Part shown: positions 26,700 through 35,754 of the stretch, piece by piece
Numbering within the stretch: position 1 is the stretch's first letter
Layout: each line of letters starts with the position of its first letter
NCBI GenBank assembly: GCA_021777995.1
Contig: JAJYCW010000012.1
Span: 1-52,751, forward strand
Source of the DNA: a bacterium
GTDB taxonomy: Bacteria; Armatimonadota; Chthonomonadetes; Chthonomonadales; Chthonomonadaceae
DNA: 52,751 nt
Direction: 5' to 3'
The notes under the pieces: generated by a model
The model's input: the letters and a program-made list of their open reading frames with translations, nothing else
The model's database searches: none
What the model was told of the DNA's origin: nothing
Translations under genes and position numbers: made by a program

Positions 26700-27093
26700 G
26701 TGCGCGAACGTCTTACTGATAATGCCTATACTACCTGATACTTCCATTGAATCACGATTCCACAGCGACCAAAGCGCACGTTGAAGGCTGCAGAACACTA
26801 TTTTGACCGGGCGGGCGGAACAAGCGTTGTGGCTAACAAGCGTGGGTTACCACTATTTCCCATGCCCGGAGAAGTTGCCGTTACAGGCCCCAAAGGACAT
26901 CCTGCTAGGTGGTACGAATTCAGGACTTGCTGCCGCAATTCGCGGCGGCTAATAAATGTTTACCGACGAAGGTGTAGTGTTAAATCATTACCAACGACTG
27001 GTGCAATTGGAACCGTTACAAAAAGCGCCGGCGAGGTTGTAAATGGGTATCCCCGGTAGTAGCCATTTGCTGAATACTACCGGGTGCACTTTC
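26700..27093. other. Intergenic region between the LSm-like and clostripain-like genes, with a hairpin
   Basis: About 390 bases. A perfect 10-base-pair hairpin, CCCGGTAGTA (27052-27061) with TACTACCGGG (27075-27084), lies 10 bases past the clostripain-like stop on the minus strand. It probably terminates that gene, although the following bases are only mildly T-rich. The rest shows no gene I can support. Confidence 0.55.
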
Positions 27094-28530
27094 CTACTGT
27101 TTTTGGGCCTGTAGGAACAGCGGCCACTCTGGTGCAGCCTGCGATAAGGCGAGTGAGGAATACACAGGGTCATAACCTACGCTGGTATCAACGGAACTGG
27201 GCTCTTGTGGCCCCGGGAGGTAGATCGACAGTCCCGAGGAGTACGTCTGCCCGGAAGCCCCATGCACAAACGCCATAATTGCGCCGTTGGTGCCCAGCAA
27301 AGAATTCTCCACTCCAGCTGCGGCCGTTTGCAGGTCGTTAGGAACACCCGTCGACGTTCTTACGATATCGGCGAAATCGTAGAGGTCCTTATACTCGGGA
27401 AACTCGAAGTACTGAGAGTTGAATCTTGCATTGTATTCCAGGTTAGTTTGATCGGAAACATGGTTTAACAATGCGGATCCAAAAGTATTGATGGCACTTG
27501 CAACGTTAGTCATCTGCGAAAGGTCAATCATGGACTGGGTAATGTCGGTATAACCTGGATAAGCTGCCAGCATGTCATTTAGCAGACTCTGACCTGCAGT
27601 ACAAGGATTTGAACTCCCAGATTTAAGATCGTTGAGCCACACATTGTAAGGATATCCCGCACCGGGCGGGCTCTCCTCGCTAGCCACAAGCACCTTAGCA
27701 GAATTTCTCAGTTCGTAGGCGACTTCGGCAGTACACTGCAGCGAGCAGTCAAGTACGAGGTCATCGATGGGTTGCGGCGGATTTGCCAGGGCCTCGGCGA
27801 GCTGCGGCGTGGTTATCTGATTGCCTGTATTACTATCCTGCGACACTGCGCGGGTTACTAACCTTTTACCGGCTGAGCGGTTGAGCACTGGTAATGCGCC
27901 GCTTCCGTGATCCCATACGACAACTGCAAGGTTATCAGCGGGATAGTGCGCGGCACCCCACTGTATAAAATTCTGGAGGGTTTTCCAGTCACCCATATCT
28001 GACGTACCATTGATGTTGGTAGATGGATCGGGTAACCGCTCCTGCGGGTCTTCTAGCGAGCTGGTGTTGCCATTTTGAATAGCCGTGATATCTGCCTGGG
28101 AGTGTTTGAGAATATAGTACCTATGCGTTCCAATAAAAGACGGATTGCCACAGTTGTTGACAGAACTGAAATACGGGCAAACGTCGGCCTGTTTCCACTG
28201 CACGACGATGTTCAAATTCGTTCCATCCGAGCCGACAGAGGCCATTTGTGCCACATTTAGAAGGCTGTCTGGCTGAAGATTATTAGCCGCATTAATGTAA
28301 ACCAGAACAGTCCATTTAGCACGACCACTCTGAGTGGGATTAGCCTGGCACACGGCTCTTGAAGAGCTAACAGAATTGACAAATGGCGTGGTACCAGGTG
28401 AAACAAACCTACCTTGTACTGGACCAACAGTACCGCCGGACCCGCCTCCACATCCTGAAATCACCAGCCCAAACAATCCAAAGGCCGCGCCTAACAGTGT
28501 AGTACGCTTCACCCGCTGATTAAAAGCCAT
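27094..28530 (-). CDS. Clostripain-family (C11) peptidase-like lipoprotein with altered active site
   Basis: 478 residues; lipobox VISGC with Cys27, so a membrane-anchored lipoprotein. The C11 fold is evident: KWTVLVYINAANNLQ at the start, VVVWDHGSG with catalytic His208, then LVLDCSLQCTAEVAYELRN and LVASEESPPGAGYPY. In clostripains the nucleophile sits in a D-A-C-L-M type motif; aligned here (D261-C262-S263-L264-Q265), the nucleophile position is Ser263, with Cys one residue earlier and another at 266. So the protein may be inactive, or use a shifted or Ser nucleophile. AAGGGG precedes the ATG. Single-gene unit. Confidence 0.8.
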   Translation of the reverse strand: MAFNQRVKRTTLLGAAFGLFGLVISGCGGGSGGTVGPVQGRFVSPGTTPFVNSVSSSRAVCQANPTQSGRAKWTVLVYINAANNLQPDSLLNVAQMASVGSDGTNLNIVVQWKQADVCPYFSSVNNCGNPSFIGTHRYYILKHSQADITAIQNGNTSSLEDPQERLPDPSTNINGTSDMGDWKTLQNFIQWGAAHYPADNLAVVVWDHGSGALPVLNRSAGKRLVTRAVSQDSNTGNQITTPQLAEALANPPQPIDDLVLDCSLQCTAEVAYELRNSAKVLVASEESPPGAGYPYNVWLNDLKSGSSNPCTAGQSLLNDMLAAYPGYTDITQSMIDLSQMTNVASAINTFGSALLNHVSDQTNLEYNARFNSQYFEFPEYKDLYDFADIVRTSTGVPNDLQTAAAGVENSLLGTNGAIMAFVHGASGQTYSSGLSIYLPGPQEPSSVDTSVGYDPVYSSLALSQAAPEWPLFLQAQKQ

Positions 28531-29240
28531 CCAACAAGGACCCCTTCCAAATAGATTGCCGTAAACGCGGCACCCTGGGGGGATTCTGCCGACGTTCTAT
28601 TCTACCCGATTGCACTTATCTGAGTTAACTTGCTAGTCACCTAGCTCACCAAACGACGCGGCATCATTCACTATTAAGTGCACCGTTGGATTAACGATGG
28701 CGCCTGGTAAATGAAACGAGCCGTTGATGCCCTGTTGAGTGTGCCATTTGCACGCCAATCGAACTAACAGAGACTGTTTAAACGATTAACACCATGCACC
28801 TGTTCGTCTAAATCCGTTATTTCAGACTCACCCGATAATATCTGTACGAACGACCCGATCGCCCATTTACGCGGTACGATTGAGGGACTTACCTGTCCAT
28901 CAGCTTGAACCCTTGGTGATTCGTATCGGAAGTACTTCAAAACGTAATGGCTGCCTTTAGGTATATGAAAAGCAACCTTGCAGATAACCAGATCCATTCT
29001 GTACGACCGGAACGACGGTATGGGTTTGGGTTGCAGCACCCGGTTCATGACCGCACGACTTTGATCGTTCGTCAAGCACGAACCTCGATGATCTGTGCCG
29101 GACAATCCCACTACTGCCCACAAAACAGTGCCATGGATTAAAGTGAGATCTCACTGACGTCCACCGACGGGAACTAGACATAATGACGTAATCTTAGACT
29201 GTTTCTGCATCATAACAGTGACATTGCACCGATTCAACAA
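28531..29240. other. 710-base region without a supported gene
   Basis: Short minus-strand frames between about 28760 and 29180 (119 and 74 codons, overlapping) lack ribosome binding sites and recognisable motifs; one contains HIPKGSHYVLKYFRYESP. They could be remnants of a decayed gene. A 14-base perfect palindrome (29142-29155) is the only sharp structure. Confidence 0.4.
29142..29155. repeat. 14-base perfect palindrome
   Basis: AGTGAGATCTCACT, self-complementary over all 14 bases, about 85 bases past the trpE stop. It could be an operator; there is no direct evidence of function. Confidence 0.5.
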
Positions 29241-30740
29241 TCAGTCGAGCCCCTCTTCGGCACGTCTAATCGATGCAATTAGAGCGCCAGCCTTATTCAT
29301 GCACTCCTGATACTCTTTGGCCGGCACCGAGTCGGCAACCAAACCACCGCCAGATTGAAGATATGCTACGTGCCCATCCACTAGCATGGTGCGAATGGTG
29401 ATGGCCATGTCCATGTCGCCGTTAAATCCGAAGTAGCCAACTGCTCCCGCATAGAAGCCCCTGCGGTATTTCTCTTGCTCCTCAATGATCTCCATAGCCC
29501 TTACCTTAGGAGCACCAGAAACCGTGCCTGCGGGAAAGCTGGCGCGTAATACGTCGTACATATCCCGACCTTTCGCCAGGCACCCCGTTACATCGCTGAC
29601 AATATGCATGATATGGGAATACTTCTCAATAACCATTAACTCATTTACTTTTACTGAACCAAATTCTGATACACGCCCAACATCGTTCCGTCCCAAATCC
29701 ACCAGCATAATGTGTTCCGCTCGCTCCTTTTCATTTGCAAGCAGTTCGCGCATGTTTCGTTCGTCTTCCTCCAGGGTTTCACCACGCGGGGCGGAGCCTG
29801 CTATTGGACGTAATCTGACCGTATCACCTGTTACGGTAACGAGTATCTCTGGCGACGAGCCTATCAGTTTTCGAGTTCCCAAATCCAAATAAAACATGTA
29901 GGGTGAAGGATTGACCGACCGCAATGCACGGTATATGTCAAATGGAGGGGCTGTAAACGACACCTTAAACCGCTGAGAAAGCACTATCTGAAAGGCATCA
30001 CCAGCCGCTATGTACTCTTTACACCTTTCGACGGAAGCTTCATAATCCTCGCGGCGTGAGAGGTGCTCCACAACCAGTTCGCCACCATCGCGATTTTGGC
30101 GAGGTTGGAATTCAGCGCGATTTGGACTGGTTTTCAGGCTGGCCTCTAGGGATTCTAGTTTGCGAACAGCCTCATTGTATGCGCTATCTGGATCACCCTC
30201 TACCAACGCATTACACAGGAGGATCATCTTGTGGCGCACGTGATCGAATATCACGAGTGTATCTGTAAAAAAGAAACATGCGTCGTCCGTCTGAAGTGGG
30301 TCTTCGTTATTATCCGGAAGGGTCTCAAAAAACCGGACAATGTCATAGCTGAAAAACCCCACAGCACCACCACAGAACCTCGGAAGCCCCGGTCGTGAGA
30401 CATATCGATACTGGCTCATAATGTTCTTTATGAGTTGCAAAGGATCCTCACCCGGAGATAACACCATCCTTTCAACGACTCCGTGGCAATCAATAGTGGC
30501 TTCTAGGCCGCGCGTTCGCAACACACGTGATGGGTTACGCCCTAAAATGGAGTACCTGCCAACGCGTTCACCACCTTCAACACTCTCAAGCAAAAATGAA
30601 TAGCGAACATCATTTGAGGCAGTTAACCGCTCATAGGCAGATACCGGTGTAAGCTTATCCGCGAGAATTTCACGGGTTACTGGAATAAGGTTTCCGGACG
30701 CGCAGAGGGTGCGAAACGTGTTAATATCAGGACTGTACAT
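29241..30740 (-). CDS. trpE: Anthranilate synthase component I
   Basis: 499 residues. Converts chorismate to anthranilate with glutamine-derived ammonia, first step of tryptophan synthesis. Family motifs: an N-terminal MYSPDINTFRTLCASGN with NLIPVTREI (tryptophan-binding region), LIGSSPEIL, PIAGSAPRGET, GRNDVGRVSEFG and FPAGTVSGAPKVRAMEII. The ATG at 30740 starts exactly where TrpE proteins usually do; a TTG seven codons upstream is in frame. No trpG or other trp gene is adjacent, so the pathway is dispersed or the operon lies elsewhere. No leader peptide or T-box is visible. Confidence 0.96.
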   Translation of the reverse strand: MYSPDINTFRTLCASGNLIPVTREILADKLTPVSAYERLTASNDVRYSFLLESVEGGERVGRYSILGRNPSRVLRTRGLEATIDCHGVVERMVLSPGEDPLQLIKNIMSQYRYVSRPGLPRFCGGAVGFFSYDIVRFFETLPDNNEDPLQTDDACFFFTDTLVIFDHVRHKMILLCNALVEGDPDSAYNEAVRKLESLEASLKTSPNRAEFQPRQNRDGGELVVEHLSRREDYEASVERCKEYIAAGDAFQIVLSQRFKVSFTAPPFDIYRALRSVNPSPYMFYLDLGTRKLIGSSPEILVTVTGDTVRLRPIAGSAPRGETLEEDERNMRELLANEKERAEHIMLVDLGRNDVGRVSEFGSVKVNELMVIEKYSHIMHIVSDVTGCLAKGRDMYDVLRASFPAGTVSGAPKVRAMEIIEEQEKYRRGFYAGAVGYFGFNGDMDMAITIRTMLVDGHVAYLQSGGGLVADSVPAKEYQECMNKAGALIASIRRAEEGLD

Positions 30741-30792
30741 AGTGTAAAGATTCTTGCACAAACAACGGGATTTCGGGTGTTTTATAAAATAT

Positions 30793-30824
30793 CGGAGCCG
30801 GCGTGAATATTCACGTCGGCTCCG
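30793..30824 (-). terminator. Terminator of the SLH porin gene
   Basis: A 32-base near-perfect palindrome, 8 pairs (CGGAGCCG) then a mismatch then CGTGAATATTCACG, 31 bases past the porin stop. On the minus strand it is followed by ATATTTTAT. It separates the porin gene from trpE. Confidence 0.8.
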
Positions 30825-30854
30825 ACAATCCGCTTTAGCAATCCTAGGAACAAC

Positions 30855-32738
30855 CTAGAATTTAACGGAGACCTGAGAGGTCAGTACGTTTGCATTGCTG
30901 CTGGTTGTACCGAAGCCACCCGTGGAGCTGTTGGCAATCATCTGATATGCCAGTCCAAGCGATGTGTTGCCACCCAGCAGGTAGCTCGCACCGATGGTGA
31001 TGTACTGCTCAACTGGATGAGATCGAACACCGGTGGCAGAAACGCCACTTGACAGGTTGTAGAATGCACCCTCGTAGTCAGCCATCAACGAGAATTTGCG
31101 GTTGAAGGCATAGCTTAGAGATGCATTCGCGTCGGCAACAGAGCTGCCTATGGTGAAGCCTTCGCCAAGACCGTAAACGCGGTTACGGGCACCGCCGTAG
31201 TATGCGCCGCCAAGTTTGATACCAAGCTTGTGGAACAGCTTGAAGGATACATTGGCGTACGGACCCTGGATGTTGGTTGGGTTGTACCAGTTGCCAATGT
31301 GACCCCACGAACCAGCAGAGTAGAAGCGAGGATCAATGTACTTGTAGCCTACATTAGCATGTACGCTGCCAAACTTGCCAGCAGCATTCACGATGTATGC
31401 GTTGTTGTCATCGTTAGACAGGCCAGGTGCACCGTTGCTGATCGACTTCTGGGTTACTGCCTTCGCAACTTCCGCTGTGATTGCAAGTGGCCCAATGTGT
31501 CGAGCGCCAACGTTTACGGCGTATTCCACAACATTGTTGAATGCTGCAGCGCTAGAGACATTGCTACCAAGGTCCATAGCGGTTAGGCCAATGTTGTAGT
31601 TATGGCCAAACGGAACATTGATGTGGGTACCGAGTGCCTGAGTAGCGGCAATCTGGCCCTGACCATAAATTCCGGCAGGCTTGATGGGCGAAGCGCTACG
31701 AGGACCAGCAAGCGCACCCACTAGAGGCTGGTTAAGCAGTAGGCCTGAAGAAGTGGTCCCGAGAGTCTGGTAGCTAACACCCAACACATCCATGGTAGCG
31801 CTGCCAAACTTGTGGGAGTAATTGAAACCATCACCGATCCACTTACCGTTGTTGTACCACGGCACATTGAAATAAGCATCCACGTTGGGTCGCGAGTAGG
31901 TCAGGGACGTGAAAGCTTGAGCAAAGCGGCCAAGGGTAAGCGTACCACCCGCCACTTTGGCCTTGAGGCCCACAGTATAGAGACTGCCAACTTCCTTTTC
32001 GGCGGACGGCGCGTTGGCACCAACACTCCCGCCAAGCGCAGTTGCACCGTTGGATGCATAGCTCAGGTAGTTGCTGATAACAGGCTCGGCCCACACCTTG
32101 ATCCCACCCTTGAGGGTGTCAGAGATGGTGAGGTGGAAGTCATGCACAACGTTAACGCTGTTGGTGAACGAAGAGGCGCCGGGTCGCATAGAACCACTAG
32201 CATCTACGAACGCACCGCGAGAGTTGTCTGCACGCATACCGATGAAAATGTCACCGGAGATCTTCGGCAGCCCTTTAACATAGTGCTCGAGCCGATCGAC
32301 CTTGGCTGCTATGTTGTCAAGTCGATTCTGGATCTCTTTAACGTTCGCGCCAAGATTTGCCAGATCAGACTTAAACTCTTTGGTAAGACCCTGGAGTTCA
32401 CTAACCTCTTCAGGTGTCATACCTGCAGGACCCTGTGGGCCAGCAGGACCTTCAGGACCCGCGGGTCCTTCGGGACCGGCGGTGCCGGCAGGCAAGTCCT
32501 TCAACATACGATCAAGAGCTACTGCAAACTCGTAACGGGTAAGGGTGCGCTTGCCCAGGAAGTACCCATCGGGGTAACCCTGTAGAATACCCTTCTGCTG
32601 CAGGTCAGTAACAGCCTGGTATGCCCAGTGATCTGTTGGAACGTCCTTGAAGGGATTGTCCTGTGCCCTTGAAGGAGTTGCCCATGCTACAGCGAGAAGA
32701 GATAGTGCTGCCCCAAGATAGGGCATAAACTTCTTCAT
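30855..32738 (-). CDS. SLH-domain outer-membrane porin with collagen-like and coiled-coil segments
   Basis: 627 residues. Signal peptide 1-25 (ends TPSRAQ); one S-layer homology domain at about 28-80 (FKDVPTDHWAYQAV, GILQGYPDGYF, TRYEFAVAL); Gly-x-Pro collagen-like triplets at 88-106 (GPEGPAGPEGPAGPQGPAG); a coiled coil at 110-155; then a beta-barrel to a terminal VKF. In Negativicutes (OmpM), Deinococcus and cyanobacteria, SLH porins bind peptidoglycan-linked polymers and tether the outer membrane to the wall while forming the main pore. The ATG at 32738 follows GGAGAAAGAG and starts at the signal peptide; an in-frame upstream start (32963) would bury it. The promoter is about 330 bases upstream. 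Confidence 0.93.
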   Translation of the reverse strand: MKKFMPYLGAALSLLAVAWATPSRAQDNPFKDVPTDHWAYQAVTDLQQKGILQGYPDGYFLGKRTLTRYEFAVALDRMLKDLPAGTAGPEGPAGPEGPAGPQGPAGMTPEEVSELQGLTKEFKSDLANLGANVKEIQNRLDNIAAKVDRLEHYVKGLPKISGDIFIGMRADNSRGAFVDASGSMRPGASSFTNSVNVVHDFHLTISDTLKGGIKVWAEPVISNYLSYASNGATALGGSVGANAPSAEKEVGSLYTVGLKAKVAGGTLTLGRFAQAFTSLTYSRPNVDAYFNVPWYNNGKWIGDGFNYSHKFGSATMDVLGVSYQTLGTTSSGLLLNQPLVGALAGPRSASPIKPAGIYGQGQIAATQALGTHINVPFGHNYNIGLTAMDLGSNVSSAAAFNNVVEYAVNVGARHIGPLAITAEVAKAVTQKSISNGAPGLSNDDNNAYIVNAAGKFGSVHANVGYKYIDPRFYSAGSWGHIGNWYNPTNIQGPYANVSFKLFHKLGIKLGGAYYGGARNRVYGLGEGFTIGSSVADANASLSYAFNRKFSLMADYEGAFYNLSSGVSATGVRSHPVEQYITIGASYLLGGNTSLGLAYQMIANSSTGGFGTTSSNANVLTSQVSVKF

Positions 32739-33069
32739 GTTTCTCTTTCTCCATTTTGTTGTGGTCACCCGCGCAGATATCTGTTTGGGTGCCATCTGTG
32801 AACGGGCACTCGCCGCCTGAAGGCAGATAGTTAATGCAGCCTTTCGATAAACGAAGCGAGGAGATCGAGAAGAGTATTCCTTGTATCCATCTTCCCAAAG
32901 CTTCCGCCACTTCGCAGAATCGCCAGACCGATCAACCTTCTTTCCGCAAGCAATCCGTGCCATATCGCACAGCTACCGAACGGTCAAACACAACACATCG
33001 GTTATATAACGAGTTACCATTGTGATTAGTTCCACACCATAACTCGAAAAATATCCTGATGGTTGTAAC

Positions 33070-33099
33070 AGGATAGCACAACGAAATGGAATGCGTCAA
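33070..33099 (-). promoter_or_regulatory. Extended -10 promoter of the SLH porin gene
   Basis: Minus strand TTGACG (33099-33094), an 18-base spacer ending TGC, and TATCCT (33075-33070). Transcription from near 33063 gives a leader of about 325 bases before the porin ATG. Confidence 0.45.
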
Positions 33100-33178
33100 T
33101 AAATTAGTGCAAAAGTCAATTTAATCAAGCGCAAAGAGGAAGCGAGGAGTTCAAATCCGTTAATCTAAACATTCTTTA

Positions 33179-33215
33179 AGGCAGTACACAATTCCCAATG
33201 AAATGCGTACTGCCT
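33179..33215 (-). terminator. Hairpin after the small zinc-ribbon gene
   Basis: A 9-base-pair perfect stem, AGGCAGTAC (33179-33187) with GTACTGCCT (33207-33215), beginning 11 bases past the stop. The following minus-strand bases (TAAAGAATGTTT) are only moderately T-rich. Confidence 0.6.
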
Positions 33216-33225
33216 CGGTCATAAA

Positions 33226-33399
33226 CTAAGCAGCAATACCTGCAGAAGCACAACATTTGCGGAACATCTGAGTTTTACCCGATGGAGTAAGTACTCGGAC
33301 GACCTCAGGCTTTCGCCCACAAAAGCGGCAGGTTGACTGCTCGAGTTTCGCTGCAGCACGAGCGGTAACGTTCGTTTTAGATGTATCTTTTTTGGCCAT
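33226..33399 (-). CDS. Small zinc-ribbon-like protein (57 residues)
   Basis: ATG at 33399 with AAGGAGA nine bases upstream; stop TAG at 33226. The product begins MAKKDTSKTNVTARAAAKLE. It carries STCRFCGRKPEVVRVL and then FRKCCASAG: a CxxC pair and a CC pair about 22 residues apart, with a basic N-terminus, the size and layout of small ribosome- or RNA-associated zinc ribbons. I do not recognise a named family. It is transcribed alone, ends in a hairpin, and stands upstream of the porin promoter. Confidence 0.78.
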   Translation of the reverse strand: MAKKDTSKTNVTARAAAKLEQSTCRFCGRKPEVVRVLTPSGKTQMFRKCCASAGIAA

Positions 33400-33547
33400 G
33401 TGAACATCTCCTTAGCATGCAATCACTATGAATGCATTGCGATGGTTATATTATACCACGACCACAATATTCCGTAAAATCATGTGCCATCATAGGTTTT
33501 ACATGCGTTCTATTAATACGCCATGATCACAGGGCTTAACAACATAA

Positions 33548-34264
33548 TTGGTAAACAAGTTGAATAACGAACTTTGGGTGGTTGACGCCGGTGTCACAGA
33601 CTACGAGGAAGCCCGCGCACTTCAAGAGACTATTGCAACGCGGAGGCGGACTACTTTAAACAACGACGTGATGATTCTGAACGAACACCCGCCTACGATT
33701 ACGCTTGGTCGAATGGCGGTTCCCAATCATCTTCTTGCCACGGGCGACGAACTTGCTGAGCGCGGAGTTAAGGTGTTAAATACCGACCGTGGTGGCGACA
33801 TAACCTTTCACGGCCCGGGGCAAGTAGTGGGTTACCCCATAATTGACCTTCGCAACAGTCTCAATGGAGGCGACGTTCATCAGTATCTTCGCAACCTTGA
33901 GGAAGCAATTATACGTGCACTCGAATCATTCGGGCTTAGTAGTGGTCGCCTAGCTGGTTTCACTGGGGTTTGGGTTGAACCAGACAGCGCATCTGCGAGA
34001 AAGATTGCTGCAATGGGAATCAAGGTGAGCCATTGGATAACACAGCACGGATTTGCCCTGAATGCCAATACGGACCTTGATTTCTTCAACCTTATCGTGC
34101 CCTGTGGTATTGCTAATCACGGCGTGACGTCCATAGCCCGTGAACTGGGGTGTGCCGTTAACATCCAAGATGTTCACGCTGCACTATGTAACACCATGCA
34201 GAACACCTTTGGATATTCGCTCGTACGGTGGATGAAACGCGAGGACCTTCAAGAACTCTCGTGA
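33548..34264 (+). CDS. lipB: Octanoyl-[acyl carrier protein]:protein N-octanoyltransferase
   Basis: 238 residues. Transfers octanoate from acyl carrier protein to lipoyl domains, the step before LipA. Motifs: RGGDITFHGPGQVVGYPIID (substrate tunnel), ARKIAAMGIKV with the catalytic Lys, HGFALNANTD, and IVPCGIANHGVTSI with the catalytic Cys. The start is uncertain: TTG at 33548 or a second TTG at 33560, neither with a strong binding site. It is a single gene, convergent with wecB 18 bases away. Confidence 0.95.
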   Translation: MVNKLNNELWVVDAGVTDYEEARALQETIATRRRTTLNNDVMILNEHPPTITLGRMAVPNHLLATGDELAERGVKVLNTDRGGDITFHGPGQVVGYPIIDLRNSLNGGDVHQYLRNLEEAIIRALESFGLSSGRLAGFTGVWVEPDSASARKIAAMGIKVSHWITQHGFALNANTDLDFFNLIVPCGIANHGVTSIARELGCAVNIQDVHAALCNTMQNTFGYSLVRWMKREDLQELS

Positions 34265-34282
34265 TTACGCGGTACATCACCT

Positions 34283-35416
34283 CTAAATGACAGATGATGC
34301 TAATATGTCTGCGATCAGATCCGCTGCAACACCGGTACCATACGGATTTTCTGCGTGCGCCATCGAAGCATGCGCATCGGCGTCGGTAAGCAGGCGGACC
34401 GTCTCACGAACTATATCCTCGGGGTTGGTTCCGATTAATTTCGCGGTGCCTGCATCCACGCCTTCCTGTCGTTCAGTAGTGTTTCGCAGGACAAGTACTG
34501 GTACTCCCAAAGTAGGTGCCTCTTCCTGCACCCCACCACTGTCCGTCAATATCAGAACAGACGCTTTCATCAGCAACACGAACGGAGCATAATCCGGCGG
34601 TTCAATTAGGTGAACATTGTCAATATTGTTAAGCACTGGGCATAGGGTATCTCGGACGATAGGATTTCGGTGAAGCGCCACAACGAACGACGTACCCGGG
34701 AACATCTCTGCTAAGCGGGCGATCGATACTGCAATATTGCGCATGGGTTCACCCCAGTTTTCCCGCCGATGGGCCGTAATTAGCACAAGGGGACGGTCGG
34801 ATACGAGCAATTGTTCGATCTCCGAGTCAGCTACCTTGTACCCACTGTTAGCGACCCACTTGAGAGCATCAATGGACGTATTTCCTGTGACATGCACACT
34901 GGACTTTTCAACTCCCTCTTTTAAAAGGTTCTGTTGCGCCACAGGTGTTGGAGCAAAATGCCACGAGGCAAGTGGGGCGGCGAGCATACGGTTCATCTCC
35001 TCGGGAAATGGGTCGTACTTGTTCCCCGTACGCAGCCCCGCCTCAACGTGACCAAATCGGATCTTGTGGTAAAACGCAGCCAGACCGGCAACAAAGGTCG
35101 TGGTGGTATCGCCTTGTGCGAGGCATATATCGGCCCCATTCTCCTGAAAGTCCTCATCGAGACCCTGTAGGGCACGTACCGTTATGTCGGTAAGTGACTG
35201 ACCATGTTGCATGATGTTCAAATTGAGGTCGGGAACAATGTTGAACACCTTTAATACCTGCTCAAGCTGCTCCCGATGCTGCCCCGTAACCACAACTCGC
35301 GTATTGAAGACATTGGAGCGTCTGCGAAGTGCGTGTACGACGGGTGCCATTTTCACGGCATCTGGCCGAGTACCGAAAACACAGACGATTCTAGCCGGGC
35401 GCTGGTATTTGGTCAT
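34283..35416 (-). CDS. wecB: UDP-N-acetylglucosamine 2-epimerase (non-hydrolysing)
   Basis: 377 residues. Interconverts UDP-GlcNAc and UDP-ManNAc, supplying ManNAc for surface polysaccharide or secondary cell-wall polymers. Motifs: FGTRPDAVKMAPV near the N-terminus, GDTTTTFVAGLAAFY, FGHVEAGLRTGN, FPEEMNRML and the C-terminal DSGGVQEEAPTLG nucleotide-binding loop. ATG 35416 is preceded by AAGGA. A pyruvylated ManNAc-containing wall polymer is the classical SLH ligand, so this enzyme could supply the anchor for the SLH porin 1.5 kb away (inference). Confidence 0.95.
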   Translation of the reverse strand: MTKYQRPARIVCVFGTRPDAVKMAPVVHALRRRSNVFNTRVVVTGQHREQLEQVLKVFNIVPDLNLNIMQHGQSLTDITVRALQGLDEDFQENGADICLAQGDTTTTFVAGLAAFYHKIRFGHVEAGLRTGNKYDPFPEEMNRMLAAPLASWHFAPTPVAQQNLLKEGVEKSSVHVTGNTSIDALKWVANSGYKVADSEIEQLLVSDRPLVLITAHRRENWGEPMRNIAVSIARLAEMFPGTSFVVALHRNPIVRDTLCPVLNNIDNVHLIEPPDYAPFVLLMKASVLILTDSGGVQEEAPTLGVPVLVLRNTTERQEGVDAGTAKLIGTNPEDIVRETVRLLTDADAHASMAHAENPYGTGVAADLIADILASSVI

Positions 35417-35543
35417 CTTCGAAGCATCCTTAGACTAAGTGAGAGCATCTAGCGTTGTCTACAAGTAGATTGAATTAAGCCACGAGCCATGGTTACCGAT
35501 AATTCTACTGTATAATTGATTAAGAGTGGGAGGTGACGAGATA

Positions 35544-35732
35544 ATGAGCCTGACTGAAAAGCAAAAACACGAAATTGAAGCCCGGATAAAAAAGGATCGT
35601 CTAAATCAATACGGGGACCCACTGGATACTGTTTATGCAGGTGGCAACCCGCTTTTTGACATGGTTTCTGGCAAGGTGCTTGACAGGTTTGAGTATATTC
35701 TGCGGCGTCATCCGGATTGGTTGAGCAAGTAA
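35544..35732 (+). CDS. Conserved-looking 62-residue protein of unknown function
   Basis: ATG at 35544 after GGGAGGTGA, a strong binding site. Charged and soluble: starts MSLTEKQKHEIEARIKKDR, then QYGDPLDTVYAGGNPLFD and DRFEYILRRHPDWLSK. It resembles a small helical protein with an Arg/Lys helix at the N-terminus. A TATAAT at 35511-35516 is a probable -10. The subtilisin gene follows after 22 bases, so the two are likely one unit. I cannot assign a function. Confidence 0.8.
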   Translation: MSLTEKQKHEIEARIKKDRLNQYGDPLDTVYAGGNPLFDMVSGKVLDRFEYILRRHPDWLSK

Positions 35733-35754
35733 GCTTTTTAAAGGAATGACCACA

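Noticed and set aside
26781-27059. Plus-strand frame of 92 codons
   Set aside because: Weak start, no motif, and composition like noncoding DNA.
28764-29181. Minus-strand frames of 119 and 74 codons
   Set aside because: No ribosome binding site, no known motif and mutual overlap in different frames; possible remnant only.
31812-32585. 257-codon plus-strand frame
   Set aside because: Fully antisense to the SLH porin, whose domains are clear.
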